A stretch of DNA of 37,570 bases, taken from NCBI GenBank assembly GCA_001970955.1, contig MPUH01000739.1, positions 1 through 37,570 of the forward strand, read 5' to 3'. The notes beneath the pieces were generated by a model. It was not told the DNA's origin and searched no databases. It saw nothing but the letters and a program-made list of their open reading frames with translations. The translations under genes were made by a program, and so were the position numbers. Source of the stretch: Stentor coeruleus. Lineage: Eukaryota; Ciliophora; Heterotrichea; Heterotrichida; Stentoridae. Below are positions 29,092 through 37,250 of this stretch, one piece after another; the first letter of the stretch is position 1; each line of letters opens with the position of its first letter.

Positions 29092-30567
29092 CTAACTAAT
29101 AATAATAGGCTTAACTCTCCTAGCAATTTCCTGTATATTCCCTTCTAAGTCTTCATCATCATTTCCCACATTTTCAAGCCTGGCTCTATTTTCTGACTCT
29201 TTTGCAAATATCACAAAATAAGCTAATCCAATAAAACTTACACTTAAAAAGCTTATAGAAAGTGTAAATCTAAACCCCCATATAAGTGAATTTGTCTCTT
29301 TATCAAAAAGATCCATAATAGCTGCAGACATTAAAGGTGATAAAAAAAAACCTCCAAAATTAAACATAAGCTGAGAAATTGAAGAACTTGAACTTTGATA
29401 TTCTTTTGATACTGAATTTACGATAATACCTGTTGCTGCTGGGACAATACATCCACCAAAAAATAGTAGAAGCCATAAAAGAATTATAAGCCCAAGGACT
29501 GATTGGATAAAACATGCTGGGATTGCAGAACAAAATGCTAAAATACCGAAGAGAAGACAAATTTTCACTGCTGTTAGAAGGTTGCTACCTTTGTATCCGC
29601 CATAGTAGTCAGATATCCAACCTCCTGTAAGTACTCCAAATATTGGAGCGGTTGTGGATATTATTACAAAACCTACAACGACAAAGACTTTTTCAGCATT
29701 TAGAACTTTTGTCATATATTGAGTAATCCAATACTGTATCCCACTAACCACAAAAAACATACAGCACAAAGCTAGTGTCAAAAACAAAAAAATCAAATTC
29801 CTAAACAACATTTTCATTTGTCTCCAAAAATTCCCAAAATGCGTCAAACTAATAGCATCAATCCTAACTTCACTTCCCCTATTAACCCTCTCTCCACTAC
29901 TAACAATATCTTCCTTATGAACAATATTCACATACTTTTTATCAGTAAATTTCAAACCTATAATCAAAGGTATTTCCAAAACAGCTTGTAACTGAATAGC
30001 AAATCTCCAATCTAAATACATAATCTCTAAGCTATTTAAAAAGCTAGCAATCCCATATCCTAAAACAACACCTAAAGGTACAGCGCATTGTAAAATCCCC
30101 ATCCAGCGTGTACAACTTTTATGAGGGGCGAATTCATTAGTCCAAACTGGGGCATAAATAACACAAAATGCTTGTGTGAAACCCATACCAAAACGAGTAA
30201 GGTACATTAAAGAAATTTTATATGAAAAAGAGAATAAAAGGCAACAAATACTGTTAAGGACCAACATTAATAAAAGGACTTTTGATGCTGAGAAATGTTG
30301 GAAGACTAAAGAGACTATAATTGATGAACTACAAATACCTACATAGACTAAACTTCCTATTGCCGCTTGTTGTTGATGATTAAGATGATCTGATATATCT
30401 AATTGGTCAAGTGATGCTGGGATAACTCCAGTATCATAGTTAAGTAATGCATTAGCGCAGACCATTATAATAAAAACCCTAGTTCTGATACGAGATTCAT
30501 AGGAGAAGCTTGAAAGATCATGCTTTTTGTTTAGAAACTTGATATTAGGTCCATCTTCGATTTCCAT
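29092..30567 (-). CDS. Major facilitator superfamily transporter, Spinster-like
   Basis: 491 residues with about 12 hydrophobic helices, a central loop rich in charged residues (about 208-240), and cytosolic ends. Family marks are NYDTGVIPASLDQL in helix 1, AAIGSLVYVGICSSSIIVSL, a RFGMGFTQAFCVIYAPVWTN stretch (position of the Spinster RxxxGxGEAxxxxxAP motif), and IFGVLTGGWISDYYGGYKGS as the second-half loop motif. Spinster relatives move lysophospholipids, sphingosine-1-phosphate or sugars out of lysosomes or across the plasma membrane. The substrate and membrane cannot be told here. No intron is needed, and the stop is TAG. Confidence 0.85.
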   Translation of the reverse strand: MEIEDGPNIKFLNKKHDLSSFSYESRIRTRVFIIMVCANALLNYDTGVIPASLDQLDISDHLNHQQQAAIGSLVYVGICSSSIIVSLVFQHFSASKVLLLMLVLNSICCLLFSFSYKISLMYLTRFGMGFTQAFCVIYAPVWTNEFAPHKSCTRWMGILQCAVPLGVVLGYGIASFLNSLEIMYLDWRFAIQLQAVLEIPLIIGLKFTDKKYVNIVHKEDIVSSGERVNRGSEVRIDAISLTHFGNFWRQMKMLFRNLIFLFLTLALCCMFFVVSGIQYWITQYMTKVLNAEKVFVVVGFVIISTTAPIFGVLTGGWISDYYGGYKGSNLLTAVKICLLFGILAFCSAIPACFIQSVLGLIILLWLLLFFGGCIVPAATGIIVNSVSKEYQSSSSSISQLMFNFGGFFLSPLMSAAIMDLFDKETNSLIWGFRFTLSISFLSVSFIGLAYFVIFAKESENRARLENVGNDDEDLEGNIQEIARRVKPIIIS

Positions 30568-30644
30568 TTTATACGCTTTTGATTTAATTTTCGCAGAATT
30601 TTATGGCAAAGTTTACTAATCCTGATAGTTACTCTATTATTTTT

Positions 30645-31477
30645 TTACATTGGGATATCTTTATGATCATTAACCAATAAACGCAATCTTCTTGGGATTT
30701 TACTACTTGTAACACTCCGGGATGAGCTTTTGTTAACCTCTGAGATTATTATGCTTGAACTTGGAGGTCGATGATGCTTAAAACTAATTCTTAATTTAGG
30801 TTTAGAGGTTTCAGATGGTAGATTAGGTATTTCTAAATCAATATCTTTATATATTTGAACTTTACATTCTTCTTTATTATCTATATGAGATTTATTTGAA
30901 AAATAAAACATAGCTGGATGGATTTCATTTATTATAGCTTTCTATATAGTTTTTACTTCAAGTTTTTTAGTTAAATCATTAACTTCTTTTACTGTTGGCA
31001 TAGTTACTTGTTGTAACAAGTCTTTTTGTATAGTATCAGCACGTGTTTTAAGAAACTCATACTCTTTTTCTAAAGCTTCAATGAGTTCTTGTTTATGTTT
31101 TTCTATAAAGGTTAAGTTTATATCATAAGGAATTGATGAAGATTCAGCTGTATGTGGCCTTGTAGATCCACCATCTGAAAGAATATCGAAAACATGTTTG
31201 TCTTGTGGGGTTTTCAAAGGTATGAGATCATAGGTTGAATTCCTATTTCTTGAGCTTTAGTTGATAGTTTTGACAAGTAGAAGTCAATTTTATGTTTATG
31301 AGTAGATAAGTCTTTAAATCTTGATGGAATTTCATCAAATAATTCTAAAAGTTTTTTGATTTCTGAACAGAGATCTTCATTACGTTCGATTCTGTCTCGG
31401 GTTAAAAATTACAAGGCTTCATTGATTTCACAAGGATGAAGTTTTGATTTAAGCTGATCCCATAAACTATTAAACAT
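30645..31477 (-). CDS. Unidentified coiled-coil protein, broken or spliced with unusually long introns
   Basis: Reading from the Met at 31477, the frame runs MFNSLWDQLKSKLHPCEINE and meets TAA at 31411-31409. It resumes in the same frame (RNEDLCSEIKKLLELFDEIP, FKDLSTHKHKIDFYLSKLST), then needs a frame change near 31255-31225 to reach TYDLIPLKTPQDKHVFDIL. A clean 15-nt intron at 30942-30956 then joins NDLTKKLE to KAIINEIHPAMF, and the gene ends at 30645. Middle parts are helical and Lys/Glu-rich, and the C-terminal 60 residues are basic and Ser-rich. No family is recognised. The two problem sites could be lesions, base errors, or GT-AG introns of 21 nt (31392-31412) and 20 nt (31255-31274). 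Both candidate removals keep the frame open. The start lies 36 nt from the start of the divergent kinesin gene. Confidence 0.6.
30942..30956 (-). other. 15-nt intron in the coiled-coil gene
   Basis: On the minus strand this reads GTAAAAACTATATAG, in phase 0, with the TAG forming an apparent stop. Removal joins two open frames. Confidence 0.88.
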
Positions 31478-31513
31478 TATAGAAATAAGCTTTTGTAGCC
31501 AATATAATAGAAA
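31478..31513. promoter_or_regulatory. 36-nt divergent intergenic spacer, presumably containing both start regions
   Basis: Only 36 bases separate the ATG of the minus-strand coiled-coil gene from the ATG of kinesin-3. The spacer is AT-rich and has no recognised motif. Either both transcription starts fall inside it or promoter elements lie within one of the genes. Confidence 0.5.
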
Positions 31514-34500
31514 ATGGGAGATGGTTCAGTTAAAGTTGCTATTAGAGTCAGACCTTTTAATAATAGAGAAAAGCAAGAAGGTGCAGTACTTTGTATTGAG
31601 ATGCAAGGGAAGATGACTAAGGTATATAGTCCGGAACTTACGAAAGAGTTTTTTTTTGATTATAGTTATTGGTCACATGATGGGTTTATTGAAGACCCTA
31701 ATTCTGGGATGATGGTCCCTGATGGCCCGTCATCGATTTATTCGGATCAGAGAAGGGTTTTTAATGACCTTGGTGTTGGGGTTCTAAACAATGCTTTTGA
31801 AGGGTATCATTGCTGTTTGTTTGCGTATGGACAAACAGGTTCTGGGAAGTCCTACTCTATGGTGGGTTACGGCAAAAATAAAGGAATTATTCCAATAGCC
31901 TGTGAAGAGATTTTCAAAAGAATCGAAGAAGTCGAAAGCAAAACCCTTCATTGCGAAGTGACAGCAAGCATGCTAGAAATTTACAACGAGCAAATCCAAG
32001 ACCTTCTAAAACCCCCACACGAAAGAGTTAAAGGGGGTTTAAAAATCAGAGAAGATCCAAAAGCAGGTGTTTACGTCCAAGACTTATCAAAAACTCCATG
32101 TACAAACTATGATGAAATATCAGAAGTCTTAGATAAAGGTAATAGTAACAGAACAGTAGCAGCAACTCAAATGAATGCAACAAGTTCCCGTGCTCATACA
32201 GTCTTAACAATATGTTTTACTCAAATAGTCTATGATGAAACCGGTCGTCCATTTAATCGCAAAGTAAGCAATATAAATCTAGTCGACTTAGCAGGTTCAG
32301 AAAGAGCTTCAAAAACTGGAGCATCAGGAGATACATTAAAAGAAGGTTCCAACATAAACAAATCCTTATCAACCTTAGGTCGTGTCATAACAGCCTTAGC
32401 TAAAAAATCATCAGGTTCTAAAGAAGTAGTTCCATATAGAGAGTCTAGTTTGACTAGAATCCTTCAAAATGCTTTAGGTGGTAATAGTAAAACTACTATG
32501 ATTGCAGCTATAAGCCCAGCTACTTATAATATTGAAGAGACGATAAGTACTTTAAGATATGCTGATCAAGTGAAATCTATTAAAAATCAAGCTATTGTTA
32601 ATGAAACACCACAAGAAAAGCTTATTAGAGAACTTAAAGAAGAAAATGAAAAACTTAAAGCTATGCTTGAAGGGAAAATGATACCTGGGGCTGGAGCTGG
32701 GTCTGGAGAAGATGTCGAACAAATGAAAGCTGAGTTTGAGAGACAGATTGAAGAACTTAGAAGGGCTAAGGAAGAAGCAGAAAAAACGTATCAGGATAGG
32801 GTTAAGGACTCAGAGAATAAAATATTGTCGGGGACAACACCTAAAGTTAAAACATTGCCTAGTAAGAGAGTATTGAAAACCCCTCATATAGCGAATTTAA
32901 ATGAAGATCCTTTACTTTCTGGGCATATTTGCCATGATTTCAAAGATGGCCTTAATATTATCGGGAAAAAAAATCTTAATAAACCTCCTGATATTACAAT
33001 AGAAGGACTAGGGATTGGTATCGACCATTGCACAATTGAACGTAACGATGACTCTTATAGAATTATCCCATCTTCAGATCCAAATCTTAAAACTGTTATC
33101 AACGGTAAAACTCTTATTGAGCCAGCAGAGCTTAATAATCAAGATCGTATTCGTTTTGGTAACCATAACTATTTTCTTTTTATTGATCCAGAAGAACTCT
33201 CAAACAATAAATACGACTGGGAATATGCAATGAAAGAAGCTCATGAAGAAGAAGTCAAACTCATTCTTGGTAAACAAGACGAAGAACTCAAAGCAAAAGA
33301 AGATGAAATGAAACGTAAACTTGAATCCGAACTTGAAGAATCAAAAAGGCAATTCGAAGAAGAAAAAAAGCAACTCGAAGAACTTATGAACAAAAAAGCT
33401 CCAAATGACGCCGCAGCTAAAAAAGCATTAGCCGAAAAAGAGCGAGAATTAATAGAACATCAGCGTTTAATGCAAGAAGAAATGCGTAAAAAAGAACAAA
33501 TGATAAAACAACATGATGAAAATCGTTTAGCATTAGAAGAACTAAAAAAGCATTTAACTCATGCAATACATCAAATAAATGAAGCTAATGAGCGTGCTGT
33601 GTTATTAGGTAAAAATGTTATGTTCCAACCTGAGTTATACAGAGAAGGTGGGGGTATAGCTAAAGGTTTACAAAATACAAAAGTTAGGGTAAATGTAGCA
33701 TATCCTAATGTATCTGAAGATTTTAAAATATATTGGAGTGTAGATAAATTAGATGGAAGATTGATTGATATGCAAGAAATATGTAATCAGATTGAACTAG
33801 GAGGAGATACTCAGAATATTGATATGGATTATGACCCTTTTTCTGATACAGTTGAGAGTTTTAGTAACAATTTTCATCTTATAGGCCATGCGTATATGTA
33901 TTTAGATAGCGCTTACTACCTAGCGGCTATAGAAGATGATGCTATGGCTATAATCAATGATCAAGGGGGAATAAAAGGTACAATTGATGTTGCTTTAACC
34001 CCAAGTTTAGATGAAGGAGGATTAGATGAATTTGAAAGCATGAAAGATATACTTGGAAAAGAACTCACAATTTCTATTAAAATCAACTCAGGGAAAAACC
34101 TTCCACATGCTTTCAGTACAAATTTGTTTTGTCAATATACAATGGGAGCTTTAAATGATGAGATTTTTAAAACTGATCCTATTTTACAAACTACGTCTGA
34201 TCCTAAGTTCAATTATTTCAAATACCATAAATTTATTTTAACTCATGATATTGCTGAAGAATTCGCTAGTAGAGCTTTAGTTATTAGTGTTTATGGAGAT
34301 ATGACTCAAGAGATAAAAGCTAAAGAATTAAGCAAAATCCAAGAAAACTCAAATAGAAGCTTGACTGTTATATCAGGAATTAAATACAGAGCTGGGATAA
34401 GCATATCTGATGCTGATTTTTTACAAGATATACCTGATACAACCTATGCTAATCAAGAAAGTAAAATCCTCGACAATTCAAATTTATTATCATCAACAGT

Positions 34501-34726
34501 TAATACAACAAAAAATCCAACTGGGAAAAAAGATTCGCATATTGCAAATCAGGTTGTTTTAAAGGAAAAAGAAATAAATGCGGCTGAAGAAGAGTTTAAG
34601 AGAAAAGAAAGGGAAATTGAAAAAGATATACAGAAACGGTTAAGAGAGATTGAAAAAAGAGAGAAAATGATGATGGAAGGTGGAGATACAACTGTAAGAA
34701 AAAGCTCCTGTTGCGTAGTTTTTTAG
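31514..34726 (+). CDS. Kinesin-3 family motor with FHA domain and C-terminal CaaX box
   Basis: 1070 residues. The motor is about 5-360: VKVAIRVRPFNNRE, P-loop GQTGSGKSY (106-114), switch I NATSSRAH (221-228), switch II DLAGSE (258-263) and the LSTLGRVITAL helix. All catalytic motifs are intact. The neck is near 365-385 and a coiled coil at 400-435. The FHA domain is about 465-560, followed by charged coiled coils at 565-680. The kinesin-3 region around 770-830 has DPFSDTVESFSNNFHLIGHA. A C2-like stretch starts ELTISIKINSGKNLP. The tail is a short coiled coil ending KSSCCVVF. CVVF fits a CaaX prenylation box, with the neighbouring Cys a possible palmitoylation site. Metazoan KIF1-type kinesin-3 motors bind vesicles through a PH domain, which I do not see here. 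Plus-end vesicle or intraciliary transport is the expected role. No intron is needed, and the stop is TAG. Confidence 0.94.
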   Translation: MGDGSVKVAIRVRPFNNREKQEGAVLCIEMQGKMTKVYSPELTKEFFFDYSYWSHDGFIEDPNSGMMVPDGPSSIYSDQRRVFNDLGVGVLNNAFEGYHCCLFAYGQTGSGKSYSMVGYGKNKGIIPIACEEIFKRIEEVESKTLHCEVTASMLEIYNEQIQDLLKPPHERVKGGLKIREDPKAGVYVQDLSKTPCTNYDEISEVLDKGNSNRTVAATQMNATSSRAHTVLTICFTQIVYDETGRPFNRKVSNINLVDLAGSERASKTGASGDTLKEGSNINKSLSTLGRVITALAKKSSGSKEVVPYRESSLTRILQNALGGNSKTTMIAAISPATYNIEETISTLRYADQVKSIKNQAIVNETPQEKLIRELKEENEKLKAMLEGKMIPGAGAGSGEDVEQMKAEFERQIEELRRAKEEAEKTYQDRVKDSENKILSGTTPKVKTLPSKRVLKTPHIANLNEDPLLSGHICHDFKDGLNIIGKKNLNKPPDITIEGLGIGIDHCTIERNDDSYRIIPSSDPNLKTVINGKTLIEPAELNNQDRIRFGNHNYFLFIDPEELSNNKYDWEYAMKEAHEEEVKLILGKQDEELKAKEDEMKRKLESELEESKRQFEEEKKQLEELMNKKAPNDAAAKKALAEKERELIEHQRLMQEEMRKKEQMIKQHDENRLALEELKKHLTHAIHQINEANERAVLLGKNVMFQPELYREGGGIAKGLQNTKVRVNVAYPNVSEDFKIYWSVDKLDGRLIDMQEICNQIELGGDTQNIDMDYDPFSDTVESFSNNFHLIGHAYMYLDSAYYLAAIEDDAMAIINDQGGIKGTIDVALTPSLDEGGLDEFESMKDILGKELTISIKINSGKNLPHAFSTNLFCQYTMGALNDEIFKTDPILQTTSDPKFNYFKYHKFILTHDIAEEFASRALVISVYGDMTQEIKAKELSKIQENSNRSLTVISGIKYRAGISISDADFLQDIPDTTYANQESKILDNSNLLSSTVNTTKNPTGKKDSHIANQVVLKEKEINAAEEEFKRKEREIEKDIQKRLREIEKREKMMMEGGDTTVRKSSCCVVF

Positions 34727-35039
34727 ATATGGGATTTATTAAAGAATGGTTTTATATGGTTTTCCTAAGATGGGAATTTTAGTAGGTTTTAGAGGAGCTA
34801 GGGTAGGGTGAAAGGTCTTGATAAGGTTATAAAGATTTGTTAGGACCCAGGATAGGATTTGGGACCTTGGGGTTTGTAAAAAGGGATTGGATAAAACAAT
34901 GGCTAGTTTTTATTCTAAAATGCTTTAGAAGACCTAAAGTTTGTCCTGATAACGACCGAAAGAGCTTATTTCATTCTGCAAGGCAATTATTTGTATGCTG
35001 CAAGAATTACTGATATAAAATAAGGTCTTTATGGATACA
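34727..35039. other. Intergenic region between convergent genes
   Basis: The first 200 bases are G-rich and C-poor, as expected downstream of a plus-strand gene. There is an imperfect inverted repeat around 34842-34866 (aggaccca / tgggacct). No gene is seen. Confidence 0.55.
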
Positions 35040-35747
35040 TTACTGCCTATTTAAAAACTGAAGTGTTTCTTGTTCTGGCTGCAAGGCTAATTCAATTTTT
35101 AAAGTCTTGGAAGCCAAAAAAAGGCAAGCTTCTGCTATAGCAATGTGTGACTTTACTAAAGGTGCAGAAGTTCTATAAAAATCGTTAGCAAATCGGTACG
35201 CAATTCTAAGAAAATTATTTTTCGAAGCTGGCTGTAGACCTAACTTATCCACGTACTTCATTATATGTTTATATGGAAGCTTGACTTTAACATTAAACCC
35301 AAGCTCATCTAATAAAAGAAATTCATTCAAGCGGATCAGATCTTTGAGCTTTTCCAACATTCCAGGGGAAATTGGAGGAACTTGGAGATCAGGAAAGGCT
35401 TGGATCTTTCTTGTCGTGTGTAAAATGTAAAGCCCTCGGCAAACGTACTCTAAGNAGATCAGGAAAGGCTTGGATCTTTCTTGTCGTGTGTAAAATGTAA
35501 AGCCCTCGGCAAACGTACTCTAAGTGTTTGGGCTGCTCTAATACTTTGCATGCGGCAAACACACAGGCACCTGCCAAATGTAGAGGCTTAAACTTCCTTA
35601 GGCATAATGATGTATACTAAGGTTGATTATTACCATTTGGAAGTAAAAATTGGAGGTTGCTAAGCATTCTTTAGAGACTCGCAAATGAATTGCAAGCTCT
35701 TGAATTAACTGAAGGCCTTTAAGTTTATCTCTTCTTGGACCTTCCAT
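35040..35747 (-). CDS. Small cyclin-box protein (cyclin L/K-like), with assembly duplication
   Basis: The Met at 35747 starts MEGPRRDKLKGLQLIQELAI. A 17-nt GT-AG intron (35617-35633) joins CLATSNFYFQM to YTSLCLRKFKPLHLAGACVF. A 70-nt echo around the N at 35455 must be collapsed to reach FPDLQVPPISPGMLEKLKDL. The total is then about 206 residues. Cyclin-fold marks are AGACVFAACKVLEQP (first box, the usual A.A.x.LA.K.E region), LLLDELGFNVKVKLPYKHIM (start of the second box), and AIAEACLFLASKTLKI. The pattern is closest to transcription and splicing cyclins of the L/K type, which activate a partner CDK. The subgroup is uncertain because the protein is very short and has no RS tail. Without the corrections the frame is broken in three places. 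Confidence 0.75.
35386..35524. repeat. Direct duplication around N at 35455 inside the cyclin gene (probable assembly artefact)
   Basis: 69 nt at 35386-35454 recur at 35456-35524. The offset of 70 breaks the cyclin frame, and collapsing it restores the frame. Confidence 0.9.
35617..35633 (-). other. Probable 17-nt intron in the cyclin gene
   Basis: GTAATAATCAACCTTAG on the minus strand. Removal brings the first half of the cyclin box into frame with the second. It is two bases longer than the other introns in this window. Confidence 0.6.
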
Positions 35748-36302
35748 TTATAATCATTAGATATTCCCCTTCTTGCATAGTATTTGGTTAGCTGTTGCTA
35801 ATTTTTTTGAAACGTCGAGAATATTAGCATAATTTTAATAATAAGAACAAAAGAATATGAAAAAACTTATTTCAGAAATAAGTAAGTTTTTGTGTCAGTT
35901 GGAATGAATTAGATATGGAAATTTGCTAAATTTTGGATTTTTGGGATTAAGAATATGATATATCCTTTGAAGATATATAAAAATATTTTAGAGTGTATTT
36001 TAAGCTAAATCCTCAGTCATCTTATCTTAAAATATAAAGTAGCATATAAGATCAATGATATTACATTTAATACACTAGGCATCAAATTAACAACTCTTTA
36101 TATAGCATCATATAAAAAATCACATCATTAAAAATTCTAATCAAACTATACTAATAATGTCAAAAAAACTCACACATAATTTTTTATATCATAACTCACA
36201 AGTCCATAAAAACTATTTACAATTGTTAAAGTGTTATCTAAAAATTTAAAAACCATAAATAAGCGAAGTCTTTACCCAACAATTAGTTATTAATTATTTA
36301 AC
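35748..36302. other. Intergenic region, no gene seen
   Basis: AT-rich. 35780-35960 is G-rich relative to C (upstream of the minus-strand cyclin), and 36000-36290 is C-rich relative to G (downstream of the next minus-strand gene). No RNA gene is recognised. Confidence 0.55.
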
Positions 36303-36833
36303 CTACACTCTATCATTTAAACTGTCATAGTTTGCCGAAGGGGTAATTTCATTATCATTGGTCAAATATTTTGTTGAATCTTGAACTGAAGTTAAAGAAC
36401 ATCTCTTAGTAAGTGAAGGTCTAAATCTTGGAGAATATCCTTCAGTATCAAAAGTCATCCCAGTTGAATCACGTTGATATGGAGGGACATTTATTTTAAG
36501 TTCTCCAAGGACTCTAACACTATGATTCCCAGTTCGCATATATGAGATATTATAAGTTCCACTTTCATATGGAAAAGTTACTCGAGCGACTCCTGACATA
36601 TTCCCAGGTTCTCTTGCTATAAAATATCTGTATAGTTCTTACTTGTTACTTATATTTAATTGTGGAGGCTTGTTTAAACATAAGTAATCAGTGTCTAATA
36701 TTACGGTCCCATCTACTTGACAGAAAACATCCATGTAAGCTTTACCTCCACTGTACTCAAGTTTTGTATGTTGGAAGGTTGCGCTTGCTGTTGGCTGAAT
36801 ACAACAAAATAATCCAGTTATTCCACAGTTCAT
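36303..36833 (-). CDS. Hypothetical protein, beta-rich, possibly filamin/Ig-like
   Basis: Two exons, 36833-36643 and 36627-36303, joined by a 15-nt intron that splits a Lys codon, giving about 171 residues. The N-terminus has closely spaced cysteines (MNCGITGLFCCIQP) but is too short for a clear membrane helix, so it could be an acylated or Cys-modified end. The middle is beta-rich and contains ARVTFPYESGTYNISYMRTG, which resembles the GTYxVxYxPxxxGxHxVxV strand pair of filamin-type Ig repeats. The last 70 residues are polar and look disordered. The filamin resemblance is weak and rests on one motif. No family is recognised with confidence. The stop is TAA. Confidence 0.65.
36628..36642 (-). 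other. 15-nt intron in the beta-rich hypothetical gene
   Basis: GTAAGAACTATACAG on the minus strand. Its removal turns the apparent stop after NISNK into the continuous NISNKYFIAREPGN. Confidence 0.88.
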
Positions 36834-36886
36834 TTGAAATATATTTTTACAGAGTTGGTTTTGAAATGGTATTGTGTCTAAGAGTC

Positions 36887-36964
36887 AAAAATTAAATATC
36901 AAAATTTATGGGAGAAGTCAAAGAGATAAAAATTAAATATCAAAATTTATGCGAGAAGTCAAAG
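36887..36964. repeat. 41-nt-period tandem duplication
   Basis: 36887-36923 and 36928-36964 match over 37 nt with one G/C difference. No N is present, so this looks like a real small duplication. Confidence 0.8.
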
Positions 36965-37250
36965 GTAATAAATTGGCTTCTATATGATCAAAATGGGTTG
37001 ATGATTTCATCTAATATTCTAGAAAATTTATGAAGAAATGCGATTGGAATATTCTGAAGAAATTAAGCTTGATTGCGAAAAAAAAAGAGTTAGAGTTTAT
37101 GACAATAGTTCAATGACTGAAATTATAGAATTATTTTTCTTTAATGAAATAATTTAGGATATATCAAAATATAAAATCAAGTATTTAGATGCAAAAGGAA
37201 AGAAAGAAGGAAGGAAGAATAAAGGAGAGGGATTAATATTGGCATGATTT
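36908..37250 (+). pseudogene. Decayed or mis-sequenced coding region, family unknown
   Basis: From the ATG at 36908 the frame reads INWLLYDQNGLMISSNILEN and stops at TGA 37031. Removing one A from the preceding A-run continues IYEEMRLEYSEEIKLDCEKK, then VYDNSSMTEIIELFFFNEII, up to TAG at 37155. After that the same frame reads DISKYKIKYLDAKGKK and ends near 37250. The peptide composition is coding-like, but the product needs one frameshift and one stop to be ignored. It begins inside the 41-nt tandem repeat. No family is recognised. Confidence 0.45.
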
